This document shows, one piece after another, positions 36,034-45,345 of a stretch of 48,907 nt of DNA. The position numbers were made by a program, and so were the translations under genes. Origin of the DNA: Vreelandella hamiltonii (GTDB lineage: Bacteria; Pseudomonadota; Gammaproteobacteria; Pseudomonadales; Halomonadaceae); NCBI RefSeq assembly GCF_014651775.1, contig NZ_BMXN01000025.1:1-48907 (forward strand), written 5' to 3'. The notes beneath the pieces were generated by a model that was given only the letters and a program-made list of their open reading frames with translations, did not search any database and was not told where the DNA came from. Each line of letters begins with the position of its first letter. The first letter of the stretch is position 1.

Positions 36034-37524
36034 TTAAGAAGTCGCTTTATTCAGGCGCGCACGCTTGATGAGCGGCATGACAATGGTGATGGTCAGCAGC
36101 AGCGCTGCCACGGCCAGTAACGAAGCGCTGATTGGTCGCGTGAAGAAAATCGACAGATCCCCCTGCGACATGGAAAGCGCACGGCGAAGCTCGCTCTCGG
36201 CGATGGGCCCCAGTACCAAGCCAAGAATGATGGAGACCAGCGGGAATTTGAGTTTCTCCAGCAGGAACCCCAGCACACCGAAGCCAAGCATCAGCCACAC
36301 ATCGAACATCGAGTTGCGCACCGAGTAGGTGCCCACGATGCAGCACATGATGATGATGGGCCCAAGGGCGGAATACGGAACGTTCAGCAGCTTGGTAAAC
36401 AGGGTGATGAAGGGCTTGGAGAACAGCAGGATCATGAAGTTGACGATGAACAGGCCCGCAAACACGGCATAGATCAGGCTACTGTGCGTCATCATGAACA
36501 TGGGCCCCGGCTGCAGGCCGTGCATGATGAACGCCCCCAGAATCACGGCCGTCGTGCCACTGCCGGGAATGCCCAGAGCAAACAGCGGCACCAAGGCGCC
36601 CATGGCGGCGGCATTGTTGGCCGACTCAGGCGCCGCAATGCCCTCGGGTGCCCCTTTGCCAAACTTTTCAGGATGTTTGGACCAGCGCACCGTCTCGCTA
36701 TAGCTGACCATGGCGGCGGTGCTGGCACCGATGCCCGGCAGAATGCCGATGATGACGCCAATCAAGGAAGAGCGCGTCAGCGTCGGGCCGATCTTGCGCA
36801 GGATGGGCAGGTCGAAGATCTTGACCTTCACCTTCTTGAGCGGCTGATGGGTATCTTGATCCAGCGCGCGCTTCATGACCTCCGAGACGGCAAACAGGCC
36901 CACGATCATGGGAATCAGCCCGACACCTTCCATCAGGTTCAGGTTGTCGAAGGTGTAGCGGCTGGTGCCGGTGAGCGGGTCGATCCCGATGGTGGCGATG
37001 AATAGCCCCAAGGTCGCGCCGATCAGGCCATATATCAAGCGTCCGCCGAGTGACGCCACCACCGTCAGCCCTAAAACCGCCAGAGCAAAATACTCCGGGG
37101 ACGAAAAGCGCAGCGCCATGGTGGCCAGCATCGGTGTGAAAATGATCAAGGCAATGGTGCCGACCAGCCCGCCAATGGCCGAACTGAGCACGCCGATGCC
37201 CAGCGCTTTGCCAGCCTGGCCTTGCTGCGTCATGGGGTAGCCATCGAACGCGGTCATGACCGCTTCCGGGGTGCCCGGCGCACGGTAGAGAATGGCCGTG
37301 ATCAGCCCCGAGAAAACCGTGGCTCCATAAATGGCCGTCAGCACCATGAAGGCCGTGGTGGAGTCCATGCCGTACGTGATGGGCAACAGAATCACGACCA
37401 GAATCACGCCGCTGATGCCCGGCAGGGCGCCACCGATGAAGCCGATGAACACGGCAGAAGTCAGCAGCAGCAGGTTCAGGGGCTGCATCACGACGGCTAA
37501 CCCGCCAAGAAAATTCTCAAGCAT
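36034..37524 (-). CDS. tctA: Tripartite tricarboxylate transporter large permease TctA
   Basis: A 496-residue permease with about 11 helices, of the TctA family. GxLPGIS-type segments are visible near residue 35 ([11 protein letters not shown]) and near 265 ([16 protein letters not shown]). ATG 37524 follows AGGAG by eight bases; a start at 37557 lacks this. TTT systems take up carboxylates with a periplasmic receptor. Here, beside otnK and otnC, the substrate is probably an acid sugar. Confidence 0.92.
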   Translation of the reverse strand: MLENFLGGLAVVMQPLNLLLLTSAVFIGFIGGALPGISGVILVVILLPITYGMDSTTAFMVLTAIYGATVFSGLITAILYRAPGTPEAVMTAFDGYPMTQQGQAGKALGIGVLSSAIGGLVGTIALIIFTPMLATMALRFSSPEYFALAVLGLTVVASLGGRLIYGLIGATLGLFIATIGIDPLTGTSRYTFDNLNLMEGVGLIPMIVGLFAVSEVMKRALDQDTHQPLKKVKVKIFDLPILRKIGPTLTRSSLIGVIIGILPGIGASTAAMVSYSETVRWSKHPEKFGKGAPEGIAAPESANNAAAMGALVPLFALGIPGSGTTAVILGAFIMHGLQPGPMFMMTHSSLIYAVFAGLFIVNFMILLFSKPFITLFTKLLNVPYSALGPIIIMCCIVGTYSVRNSMFDVWLMLGFGVLGFLLEKLKFPLVSIILGLVLGPIAESELRRALSMSQGDLSIFFTRPISASLLAVAALLLTITIVMPLIKRARLNKATS

Positions 37525-37581
37525 GGGTAGCTCCTTGACAGAAAACAGTGATGACAAGGGAGAGCATCAGGCGTAACGCGC

Positions 37582-38052
37582 TCATAGCGGTATCCCCAGC
37601 AGCATGACGAAGACGCCTTGCATCAGCAGCGCGGCGATGACCACCGTGGCCGCGATGACCCGCCAGGAGCGTGCGCCCAGCAACAGCGTACATACCAGCG
37701 TGAACGCCACGCTGGCCGCCAGAAAACCGATCAGGCCAATCAGCCAGGTGTAGACGAGCGTGGCAGCGATCAGCCACCAATGGCGCGTCGATGCCAGCGT
37801 AAAGCGCCACGGCGGTGGGGTTTCGTCAACGGGGTCGTCGTCATAGCGCTTGCCTTGCTTGGCATCCCGCCAGGTGATCAGCAAAAGCGCCGCGCCTAAT
37901 CCGATGAGCGCCAGCAAGAGGGTCAGCGGCCAGACACGTGGGCCGATGAAGGTCGACACTTGCTCCGAACTGGGAAACTGCAAGGTAGGCACGAGGCTGG
38001 CAAGGCCGAGCACTACGATGGCTATCGCAAAGAAAGAAATCCTGGCGTACAT
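37582..38052 (-). CDS. tctB: Tripartite tricarboxylate transporter small permease TctB
   Basis: A 156-residue protein with four predicted helices, positioned between tctC and tctA as in TTT operons. I use ATG 38052 (MYARISFF), which has a GGGG sequence about six bases upstream; TTG 38091 and ATG 38073 are alternatives. TctB sequences are poorly conserved, so the call rests mainly on size, helices and context. Confidence 0.75.
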   Translation of the reverse strand: MYARISFFAIAIVVLGLASLVPTLQFPSSEQVSTFIGPRVWPLTLLLALIGLGAALLLITWRDAKQGKRYDDDPVDETPPPWRFTLASTRHWWLIAATLVYTWLIGLIGFLAASVAFTLVCTLLLGARSWRVIAATVVIAALLMQGVFVMLLGIPL

Positions 38053-38119
38053 GATCAACCCCGAAGGGAGCATGGCGCGAACAACCCGCAACGCATTGCT
38101 CGTGCCGATGAATATCGAA

Positions 38120-38145
38120 AGGCAAGCAGCGGTGGCTGCCTGCCT
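38120..38145 (-). terminator. Hairpin between tctC and tctB
   Basis: AGGCAAGCAGC-GGTG-GCTGCCTGCCT, an 11-bp stem with one mismatch, followed (leftwards) by TTTCG. It lies just after the receptor gene and probably gives receptor mRNA excess over permease mRNA. Confidence 0.45.
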
Positions 38146-38163
38146 TGCCCTGGTACGAGTGGC

Positions 38164-39147
38164 TTACTGCTCGTTGTTGAGCAGCCGCGAGTAAAGCTCG
38201 TAGTTGTGCTCGAGTCGCTCGCGGTAGGCGTCGCCTGCCATCCAGCCGTCGCGGTAGGTCAGGTTCACGCGCTCGGCATAGGCCTGGTAGTCTTCCGAAT
38301 CGAAAACGCCCTTCAGCACTTCTTCCAGCCGTTGAACGAGCGGGGCCGGGGTATCCGCATGGACGAACACGGCTCGGTCGTTGCCATCGGTCAGGTCCCA
38401 GTCATGCTCCACGGTAGTGGGGACATCGGGAAAATCTGCCAGGCGCTCATCGCTGAACACGAGAATCGGCATCATTTGACCCGCTTCGATGTAGCTCAGC
38501 AGCGGGCTCAGCGAGGTCGTGGTGGCATCGATATTGTTGCCCAGGACATTGGCCGTGGCGTTGCCGGTGCTGTCGTAGGGAATGAAGCTCATGTCCAGGC
38601 CAGACGCGTCACGCAAGGAGAGAAAAGCCACGTGGTCGGGGCTCGCCGTGTGCGTGCCGCCCACGGTGACCTTGCCGGGGTTGGCTTGGGCATACTCCAG
38701 GAACGACTCGAAATCCGGGTAACGCTGCGGATTGACGAACAGCGCCATGACGTCCGACTGCATGCGGGCCACGGGGGTGATCTGATCCAGGCCCACCGGG
38801 TTCTGCCCAGCCGCCAACGAGGTCACGTAAGTGGTCGAGGCAAAGTCCAGCGTATGGCCATCCGGGGCGCCATTGGCCGTGCGCTGGTGGGCCAGTGCGC
38901 CAGAGGCCGCGGGCAGGTTGACCACCGTGATGCGCGCGCCTCCCAGGGCCTCTTCGAACATGGGGCGAACCACGCGGGCGAAGTTATCCACGCCGCCTCC
39001 GGCACCCGCGGCCACCAGGAACTGGATCGGCTTGGTCGGGTAGTCGGCGGCTTCATCGGCCTGGGCGACCATGGCGGTGCTGATCAGGGCAACGCCCAGG
39101 GTCGTCATTTTCAGTGCGTGCGGTGTGAGCAAGAGCTTGGTAAGCAT
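38164..39147 (-). CDS. tctC: Tripartite tricarboxylate transporter substrate-binding protein TctC
   Basis: A 327-residue periplasmic receptor of the Bug/TctC family, with a signal peptide cleaved near AQA-DE (residue 30) and the family opening YPTKPIQFLVAAGAGGGVDNFARV. GTCAGGAGA precedes the ATG. It heads the transporter genes between the oxidoreductase and tctB. The ligand is expected to be the acid sugar degraded by the operon, which is not identified by sequence. Confidence 0.88.
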   Translation of the reverse strand: MLTKLLLTPHALKMTTLGVALISTAMVAQADEAADYPTKPIQFLVAAGAGGGVDNFARVVRPMFEEALGGARITVVNLPAASGALAHQRTANGAPDGHTLDFASTTYVTSLAAGQNPVGLDQITPVARMQSDVMALFVNPQRYPDFESFLEYAQANPGKVTVGGTHTASPDHVAFLSLRDASGLDMSFIPYDSTGNATANVLGNNIDATTTSLSPLLSYIEAGQMMPILVFSDERLADFPDVPTTVEHDWDLTDGNDRAVFVHADTPAPLVQRLEEVLKGVFDSEDYQAYAERVNLTYRDGWMAGDAYRERLEHNYELYSRLLNNEQ

Positions 39148-39224
39148 GGTGTTTCTCCTGACGGATTATTGTTGCTTTATTGTTTTGCGCTAGGTGCGCA
39201 ATGGGCCCGTGGCACCAGCGACCC

Positions 39225-40649
39225 TCAGGCCAGCGTGCTGGCGTGTTCGGCGTTATCGACAGCGTATTGTTGCTTGAACAGCTCATCCTGCTGGCATCGC
39301 AGCTGCCTGAGTGTAGAGTCCGGCAGGGCGACATCGGCCAGCGTGATGGGCTGCTGGGGTGCGATATCACGAATGACCTCGGCACCGGGTAGTAGGTAAA
39401 AGGGCACCTTGGCGCTGGGTGAGAGCGGCTCGGCGGGATGAATTTCAGGGCGCAGGCCTTCGATGTGGCGATGATGCCCGCGCATCTCCAGGCGCTGACC
39501 AGCCGCGATGGGCTGGGTAGCCCGTGCGGTCAGGTCGAAGCTCGGTGTAGTGGCGTGGCCGCCGCCGGAGGTCTGTTGATTGAGCACCACATCGAGCAGC
39601 GAGATGGGCGCTTCCAGCCCCAGCAGGTGGCGCGGCAGGTAGATCATGGCGCTACGCTCGCTGCGGCTCAGCACATGCCCCTTGTCGCGCAGCAGTGTCC
39701 AGACATGCGGGTCTTCACAGCGCACGACCACGAATACCCCACCGGCAAAGCTCAGTTCATCCGGGCGGCGCAGGCAGTTGAACACCTCAAGGCGCTTCAG
39801 CCCTTGCAGCACACCCCCTTCCGCCTGCAGGTCGAGCAACGTAGGGACTTCGGCGGTACGCAAGACCATGGCGTGAAACTCAGGCCGATCCGGGCACAGC
39901 CCGGTGGCGTTGGCCACGTTGACCATTTCGCACAGGTCCGGCACGGAAATTTGCGGAATGTCGGCCAGCAGGCGGCTGCGTGCCTCGACCACCTCGCGTT
40001 CGCCCCCTGGAGGCAATTCCCACAGGTCGCTCAGGCCCGCGGCAGGGTAGCGCACGCCATTGCACTCGACCGTGGCGTTGGCCTCATCCCAGATGAAGTC
40101 GTACTCGCTGCTCTTGCCCGCCGCAATGATCTCGAAACCCAGTGTCTTGGCCCAGGTGAGCAGGCCAATCAGCAGGCTCGGCTGGTCGCCATCCATCGGG
40201 GTAAACAAGCGGCCCTGCTGATAGGCCAGGCGGGTCAGGTAAGGGCCCACCACGGACTCGGTCTCTTTGGTGGCAATGCCGACGTGTTTGCCGGCCAGCA
40301 AGGCGGCTTCGGCGTAGCGTGCGCCAACGTCCGGAATGCCCGTGGACTCGACCAGGATATCGAACGGCAGTGCCTTGATGGTTTCAAACGAAGCGGTGGC
40401 GATAAAAAAGCCGTTTTCCCAGGCCTGTTCTGCGTCACTGGCAGAATGGCATACCATTATTTGAGCTTCTGGAACCCCCGCATGGCGAAGCGCCTCGACC
40501 GCTTTATCGGCATGGATATCGATGGCGATACGTGCCGATAGGCCACGCATCTGGCGTGCCTGACGTAATACGCCACGACCAAAATCCCCTGCGCCTGCGA
40601 TGCAGGCTTCTACCACCTTGTCGGTATTGAAATGTTGTAAGTAGTTCAT
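39225..40649 (-). CDS. NAD(P)-dependent oxidoreductase with C-terminal SAF domain (homoserine dehydrogenase-like)
   Basis: A 474-residue protein with an N-terminal Rossmann fold (AGAGDFGRGVLRQA near residue 20), a homoserine dehydrogenase-like catalytic region (about 140-330), and a C-terminal SAF domain (about 380-450). Proteins of this kind are often annotated as homoserine dehydrogenase-like or SAF-domain oxidoreductases and lack a settled reaction. As first gene of an operon encoding an acid-sugar transporter, kinase and decarboxylase, it probably oxidises the incoming substrate to the keto form used by OtnK. It would replace the LtnD/DenD dehydrogenases of known clusters. A regulator-type operator lies within its coding sequence at 40446-40457. 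Confidence 0.7.
   Translation of the reverse strand: MNYLQHFNTDKVVEACIAGAGDFGRGVLRQARQMRGLSARIAIDIHADKAVEALRHAGVPEAQIMVCHSASDAEQAWENGFFIATASFETIKALPFDILVESTGIPDVGARYAEAALLAGKHVGIATKETESVVGPYLTRLAYQQGRLFTPMDGDQPSLLIGLLTWAKTLGFEIIAAGKSSEYDFIWDEANATVECNGVRYPAAGLSDLWELPPGGEREVVEARSRLLADIPQISVPDLCEMVNVANATGLCPDRPEFHAMVLRTAEVPTLLDLQAEGGVLQGLKRLEVFNCLRRPDELSFAGGVFVVVRCEDPHVWTLLRDKGHVLSRSERSAMIYLPRHLLGLEAPISLLDVVLNQQTSGGGHATTPSFDLTARATQPIAAGQRLEMRGHHRHIEGLRPEIHPAEPLSPSAKVPFYLLPGAEVIRDIAPQQPITLADVALPDSTLRQLRCQQDELFKQQYAVDNAEHASTLA
40446..40457. promoter_or_regulatory. Intragenic GntR-type operator
   Basis: ATGGCATACCAT, the exact reverse complement of the site at 40892-40903, lies in about codon 65-68 of the SAF oxidoreductase gene. 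It may serve as an auxiliary operator. Confidence 0.45.
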
Positions 40650-40755
40650 GAGGTGTGGGTCTTCCTGTGTCGGGACGCTCAGCCGAGGCCATCGCCTGGC
40701 TTGGAGTGGCGTTGTGTGGCGGCAAGGCCAGGGTTGTCATTTGCATGAAATGTAG

Positions 40756-40765
40756 TGGTATACCA
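40756..40765. promoter_or_regulatory. GntR/FCD operator in the divergent gap
   Basis: TGGTATACCA is a perfect 10-bp palindrome, of the type bound by FadR/FCD-family regulators. It lies 107 bp before the oxidoreductase start codon. A further half-like TGGTAT occurs at 40798. Confidence 0.6.
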
Positions 40766-40891
40766 TTTTGAGGGTCAAATGCTGGAGGGTTATACTTTGG
40801 TATCTGTTGGTCTGTTTTTGGCTCTATATGGCTGAAAATAATGATTTTTAATTTTCGCCTAAATAGCCTTTAGCTATTTGAAAGCCAAGTT

Positions 40892-40903
40892 ATGGTATGC
40901 CAT
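40892..40903. promoter_or_regulatory. GntR/FCD operator next to its regulator gene
   Basis: ATGGTATGCCAT, with five-base symmetric arms, overlaps an in-frame ATG at 40897 and so argues that translation of the regulator starts downstream. It probably allows autoregulation. Confidence 0.55.
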
Positions 40904-40923
40904 TCTTGTGGCTCGCACATCAC

Positions 40924-41598
40924 ATGAAGACAGCCATGGAAGACATCACCCCGCCGAGCCAGCCGGGCCTGGTCGAAAAAGTCGCTCATTACCTGCGTGA
41001 ACACATCGTGATGGATCATTTTCAGCCAGGGCAGCGGCTGCCTGAACGCACCCTGGCAGACGAGCTCCAGGTATCGCGCACGCCCATGCGCGAGGCCTTC
41101 AAGATCCTCGCTGCCGAAGGGTTGGTGGTGCTGTCGCCCAATCGTGGAGCCGTCGTGGCCGAGGTGAGCCCCGCAGACATGCAGGAGAAGCTGTATGTCT
41201 TGAGTGTGCTGGAGCAGGCGGCGGCAGAACTCACCTGTTCCCACGCCAGCGATGACGAGCTGGCAGAGCTTCAGGCGCTGCATTTCGAGATGAAAGCGGC
41301 CTTTCTACGCCGTGACCGACAGAACTACTTCCGCCTGAACCAGGCCATCCATCGCCGTATCGTCGAGCTGGCCCGCAACCCGACGTTGACGGACATGCAC
41401 GCCACCCTGAGTCGGCAGCTTTACCGCGTCCGCTACCTCTCCAACGACAAGAACGAAAAGTGGGCCAAAGCCATGGAGGAGCACGAAGCCATCATGGCCG
41501 CGCTGGAATCGCGCGACGCAGAGCGAGTAGGCCAAGAGCTGCGCCGCCACCTGGCCAAGACATGGGTGAAATATACCAGCGAAGCCAGTGACGCATGA
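40924..41598 (+). CDS. GntR/FCD-family regulator of the acid-sugar operon
   Basis: A 224-residue FadR-subfamily GntR protein: winged helix at about residues 10-75 (GQRLPERTLADELQVSRTPM) and an FCD ligand-binding domain to the end. FCD regulators usually sense carboxylates. It is divergent from the oxidoreductase-tctCBA-otnKC operon, and TGGTATACCA-type sites occur in the gap. The start is uncertain: ATG 40924 or 40936 suits the family, while ATG 40897 overlaps an operator-like palindrome. It converges on hmuV. Confidence 0.85.
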   Translation: MKTAMEDITPPSQPGLVEKVAHYLREHIVMDHFQPGQRLPERTLADELQVSRTPMREAFKILAAEGLVVLSPNRGAVVAEVSPADMQEKLYVLSVLEQAAAELTCSHASDDELAELQALHFEMKAAFLRRDRQNYFRLNQAIHRRIVELARNPTLTDMHATLSRQLYRVRYLSNDKNEKWAKAMEEHEAIMAALESRDAERVGQELRRHLAKTWVKYTSEASDA

Positions 41599-41607
41599 GC
41601 CTGGGCA

Positions 41608-42354
41608 TCAAACCGCCGGGCTAAATAGCACTGTAGAAGGAGGAGCCAGCGTCACCTCATAGACACGACTGATGTGCGCGGTAGTAAGTACCTGTGCTGG
41701 AGGCCCGCTAGCCACCCGCTGCCCGCGATGCATCAGCCATACGTGGTCCGCGAAGGTGCTGGCCAGGTTCAGGTCGTGCAGGACGCAGGCGATGGCCATC
41801 TGATGTTGGCTGGCCCAGCGGCGTAGCTGGCGCATGAGGCGTTGCTGTTGGCCAATGTCCAGTGCGCTGGTGGGTTCGTCCAGCAGCAGCAGGCCGCCGT
41901 CGGTGGCGTCAGGCAAGCGGCGTGACAGTAGTTGGCAGGCACCTCGGGCAATCATCACGCGCTGGCGTTCGCCGCCGGATAGTGAGAGGACGCTGCGGCG
42001 AGCCAGGTGAGTCAGGTCCAGCTCGTCCAGCAGTTGCGCTACCAGTGCCTTCGATGGCTGGCTGCCCAGGCTCATCAGCTCTTCGGTGTGCCAGTCAAAG
42101 CCGGGGGGCTCCTGCTGGGCGACCAGCGCGCGACGGTTGGCCAGTGCCGCTATGGGCCACGCAGGCAGGGGGTGGCCATCGAGCAACAGCTGCCCTGTTT
42201 CGCAGGGACGAAAACCCGAGAGCAGGCTGAGGAGCGTACTTTTGCCTGCGCCGTTGGGGCCGACGATGGCCAGTAGTTCTCCCGGTAGCAGCGTGCCGCT
42301 GAGCGGTGTAAGGGCGGGGGCACGCAGCAGGCCTGCGTCGCAAAGCGTCAGCAT
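41608..42354 (-). CDS. hmuV: Heme ABC transporter ATP-binding protein HmuV
   Basis: A 248-residue ATPase with Walker A VGPNGAGKST, signature LSLSGGERQRV, Walker B GLLLLDEPTSALD and switch His in VLHDLN. It drives heme import through HmuU. The start at ATG 42354 overlaps the hmuU stop by seven bases and matches the usual length of about 250; a longer frame to 42807 runs antiframe through hmuU. Last gene of the heme operon. Confidence 0.9.
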   Translation of the reverse strand: MLTLCDAGLLRAPALTPLSGTLLPGELLAIVGPNGAGKSTLLSLLSGFRPCETGQLLLDGHPLPAWPIAALANRRALVAQQEPPGFDWHTEELMSLGSQPSKALVAQLLDELDLTHLARRSVLSLSGGERQRVMIARGACQLLSRRLPDATDGGLLLLDEPTSALDIGQQQRLMRQLRRWASQHQMAIACVLHDLNLASTFADHVWLMHRGQRVASGPPAQVLTTAHISRVYEVTLAPPSTVLFSPAV

Positions 42355-43394
42355 GGTCGGTTCCGGCGCATCAGCAAATAGAGAAAGTAGGGGCCGCCCA
42401 ACAGGCTGGTGAGCAGCCCCACGGGCATTTCGGCCGGTGCCCCCAGCGTGCGTGCCAGGGCGTCGGCCGCGACCAGCAGAATTGCACCGCCCAGCATGGA
42501 AGCCGGCAACAGCAGGCGATGCCCTGGGCCTAGCCATAGGCGCAAGCAGTGGGGCACCAGCAAGCCAAGAAAACCGATGACCCCGGTCAAGGCCACGCAT
42601 AGGCCGACCCCAATCGAGGTGGCGATCACGACCCGGCGCTTCAGGTGCGCGATTTCCAGCCCGGCGGCGTGGGCGGTGGCTTCGCCCAGCTGGAGCAGGT
42701 CGAGCTGCGTCGCGCTGCGCAGCAGTAGCCAGAGTGCGAAGGCCACCACCCCCAAGGCAACGGCGGTAGTACGCCATAACGCATTGGTCAGTGTGCCCAT
42801 GCCCCACAGGCTAAGCTGGCGCAGCTGCTCGTCGCTGGCCAGAAAGGCCAACACCCCGCCGCCAGCGCCTGCCAGGGTATTGATGGCCAGCCCCGCCAGC
42901 AGCAGCGACATCACCGCCGCGCTGCCGCCACCTTGACGGTTGGCGATACCAAAAATCAGCAGGCAAACGCACAACGCCCCCAGAAACCCTGCGACAAACT
43001 GGCCATACAAACTGCTGGCGGCGCTGCCCTGTACCAGCACAATCCAGAGCGCCACGAACAGCCCGGCTCCGCTGGCCAAGCCCAGCAGCGTGGGGTCGGC
43101 CAGCGGGTTGCGAAATAGCCCCTGCATGGCGGCCCCGCTGCCTGCCAGCATGGCCCCCACGGCCATGCCCAGCAGGAGCCTGGGCAGGCGAAGTTGCCAC
43201 CATACTTGCAGGCTCAAAGGGTCTGCTGTGCCGCTCAGCGCTGCCCACGGGGAGATGCCGAGCACGCCGGTACTGGCGCTGATGGCCAGCGTGGCTACCA
43301 ATGCCAACGCCAGGCCGCTCAGAACCCGAGTGGAGCGGGTCATGGTCGGTCGGCCCAGGCGCACGGAGATATAAGCGGGTTGCCGTGGGTTCAT
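42348..43394 (-). CDS. hmuU: Heme ABC transporter permease HmuU (FecCD family)
   Basis: A 348-residue FecCD-type permease with about ten helices. GSGAAMQGLFRNPLADPTLLGLASGAG is the family hallmark near residue 88, followed by LLLAGLAINTLAGAGGG. Its start overlaps hmuT by four bases. It forms the inner-membrane heme channel with HmuV. Confidence 0.92.
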   Translation of the reverse strand: MNPRQPAYISVRLGRPTMTRSTRVLSGLALALVATLAISASTGVLGISPWAALSGTADPLSLQVWWQLRLPRLLLGMAVGAMLAGSGAAMQGLFRNPLADPTLLGLASGAGLFVALWIVLVQGSAASSLYGQFVAGFLGALCVCLLIFGIANRQGGGSAAVMSLLLAGLAINTLAGAGGGVLAFLASDEQLRQLSLWGMGTLTNALWRTTAVALGVVAFALWLLLRSATQLDLLQLGEATAHAAGLEIAHLKRRVVIATSIGVGLCVALTGVIGFLGLLVPHCLRLWLGPGHRLLLPASMLGGAILLVAADALARTLGAPAEMPVGLLTSLLGGPYFLYLLMRRNRPC

Positions 43395-44281
43395 CGGCGG
43401 GCCTGTGCAGCGTGGTGACTGAGCAGGGCTTCCACCTGCTGGCGCAGTGTCAACAGGGCCTCGGGCGTGCGTGGGCCAAACCCCAGCAGTGCCTGATCAT
43501 CCACCACGATCAGGCGCTGGTCGCTTCCCGCCGGGGTCATGGCCATGCCGGGCAGGCTCCAGAGTGCCGCTTCTCCGCCGAGTGCCTCCAGGCCTCGTGT
43601 GGACATGACGACGACCTCAGGAGAGCGCTGCACCAAGGCTTCTGCCGACACGTTGTGGTAGCCCGTCATTTCCGCAAAAGCATTGTGCAATCCCACAGCT
43701 TGCAAAGCGGTATGGGCGGCTGTCTCGCGTCCGGCAGCCCTCGGGGTCAGGCCGCTGTGTTGCAGGATGAACATGGCTTGAATGTCGGGCAGTGGGGGCA
43801 GGGCGGCCAATCGCTCAAGGTCGCTGGTCAGCGACTCCGCCAGCGCTGAGCCGGCCTGCGGTTCGCCGATGTATTCACTGATATGGCGCACCTTGTGGGC
43901 AATGGCCTCCAGTGAGGCCGGGGCACTGACGACCTCTACCGCCACGCCCACCGCAGCCAGCTGCTCCAATACTTCGCGGGGGCCCGCCTGCTCGGCGGCC
44001 AGAATGCGTGTAGGCGAGACGGAGAGCACGCTCTCGGCCGAGAGCTGGCGCAAATAGCCCACGGAGGGCAAGGCCGCCATCTCGGGGGGGTAGACCACCG
44101 TATCGTCCCGGGCGACGACGTGCTGCTCGGCGCCCAGGGCGCTCAGGGTTTCGGCGATATCGCCTCCCAGCACCAGCCAGCGCTCGCTGGCCAGTGCGGA
44201 GGCGCTCAGCGCCAAACCCAGCAGAGCGACTCCCAGGGCTCGAAACGGCCTGAGTGCAAAGGCATGGCCTACGAGTCTCAT
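43391..44281 (-). CDS. hmuT: Periplasmic heme-binding protein HmuT
   Basis: A 296-residue binding protein of the helical-backbone class with a signal peptide (cleavage near ASA-LA or LAS-ER, about residue 30). Motifs include ERWLVLGGDIAETLSALG, VVARDDTVVYPPEMAALPSVGY and PTRILAAEQAGP, typical of HmuT. The Tyr in TVVYPPE is the likely heme ligand. It overlaps hmuS and hmuU by four bases each. Confidence 0.9.
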   Translation of the reverse strand: MRLVGHAFALRPFRALGVALLGLALSASALASERWLVLGGDIAETLSALGAEQHVVARDDTVVYPPEMAALPSVGYLRQLSAESVLSVSPTRILAAEQAGPREVLEQLAAVGVAVEVVSAPASLEAIAHKVRHISEYIGEPQAGSALAESLTSDLERLAALPPLPDIQAMFILQHSGLTPRAAGRETAAHTALQAVGLHNAFAEMTGYHNVSAEALVQRSPEVVVMSTRGLEALGGEAALWSLPGMAMTPAGSDQRLIVVDDQALLGFGPRTPEALLTLRQQVEALLSHHAAQARR

Positions 44282-45330
44282 GCCACGGCCTCACGCTGGC
44301 TCAAGGTGTTCAAGAGTTGCCGCCACTCCCGCCGTTCGCTGCGCCCTTCCTGGCGCTCTGCGTAGAGCTGCAGCACCAGCGAGCCCTGCGCATCGAAGGC
44401 CTCGACACTGGTCACACCGCCATCGCGGTTGGGTTTGTTGACCACCCATAGCTGCTCGATGGCCGTGTCGTTGAGGTGCAGCGTGAACTGTTCGCCAAAC
44501 AGGTTCAACCAGCCTCTGGCGCGCACGGCTGCGGGCAGCGTGCCCGTTCGGATCTGCACGCAGCCGGGGCTGGCCACAAACAGCATCAGCGGCAGCGCTT
44601 GCCGGTGCGCCTCCTGGAACAGAGCCTCCAAGGCATGCACGGGGAGCGGATTGGTGTAGTGGCCTTCCATGAGCTGGTTGGCTTCCAGCCGCTCCAGGTG
44701 ATGGCGCTGTAACAGGGCAAAGAACTGGTGTACGTCGCTCATGGCCGCCCACTCCTGGGCCAGGGTGGGGGCGCTGGGGAGCGGCCGCTTTATGCGCTGC
44801 ATGCTGTGAGTAAAGGCCGGTGTATCCAGTGTGCCCAGAGCGGCCAGCGCCTCCCAGGCCTCGGTGCGCGGTTCGTCCAGTGCGAAACACTTGTGAATGG
44901 CACAGCCGTGCTGATCGAATACCTGTAGGCTCCAGCGGTGCGTGATGGTGCCTGTGTCGGTAGGCATGGGGTCGTGTATCAGGCAGGCCCAATGCCAGTG
45001 GCTGTACAGCAGGCGCAAATCCAGCCCGCCGGGGTCGAGCATCAAGCCGGTGTGGGAGCCTCCCGCCAGGCTTGGGTAGGTGCCGTGCTGCTCCAGCACG
45101 GCCAGTCGCGAGCGGGTCAGTGCCTTCACGTGGCCCAACTGATGCCACCAGGCTGCCAGCGCCCTGGAGGCGAGTGGCAGTGTCCATACCTCCCTGCCCA
45201 GCCGGGCGGCCTGAAGCTCGCCCTCACTGATGCCAAGCCGTTCGGCGATCTCGATGGCCGGTAGGCGGGGTTGGGCAGCCCGTGCGCTGCTGAAGGCTTC
45301 CAGAATCGCGGTTTGTTGGGGGTGTGTCAT
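44278..45330 (-). CDS. hmuS: Hemin-degrading factor HmuS (HemS/ChuS family)
   Basis: A cytoplasmic heme-handling protein of 350 residues with the two-repeat HemS fold. His201 in MSDVHQFFALL aligns with the heme-ligating His of HemS/ChuS. N-terminal EIAERLGISEGELQAARLG is the usual helical start. It accepts heme after import and may degrade it or pass it on. It lies 15 bases after hmuR and overlaps hmuT. Confidence 0.9.
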   Translation of the reverse strand: MTHPQQTAILEAFSSARAAQPRLPAIEIAERLGISEGELQAARLGREVWTLPLASRALAAWWHQLGHVKALTRSRLAVLEQHGTYPSLAGGSHTGLMLDPGGLDLRLLYSHWHWACLIHDPMPTDTGTITHRWSLQVFDQHGCAIHKCFALDEPRTEAWEALAALGTLDTPAFTHSMQRIKRPLPSAPTLAQEWAAMSDVHQFFALLQRHHLERLEANQLMEGHYTNPLPVHALEALFQEAHRQALPLMLFVASPGCVQIRTGTLPAAVRARGWLNLFGEQFTLHLNDTAIEQLWVVNKPNRDGGVTSVEAFDAQGSLVLQLYAERQEGRSERREWRQLLNTLSQREAVA

Positions 45331-45345
45331 GTGTCGGTCTCCTGA

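Noticed and set aside
37960..39399. 479-codon open frame antisense to tctC and tctB
   Set aside because: tctC is a clear family member with a signal peptide and ribosome-binding site; the antisense product has no recognisable domain. Similar antisense frames (for example 9036-9794, 12770-13663, 39438-40541) were rejected for the same reason.
42355..42807. Long N-terminal extension of hmuV
   Set aside because: The extra residues lie within hmuU in another frame and are Gly/Arg/Ala-rich; the family start is MLTLCDAG at 42354.
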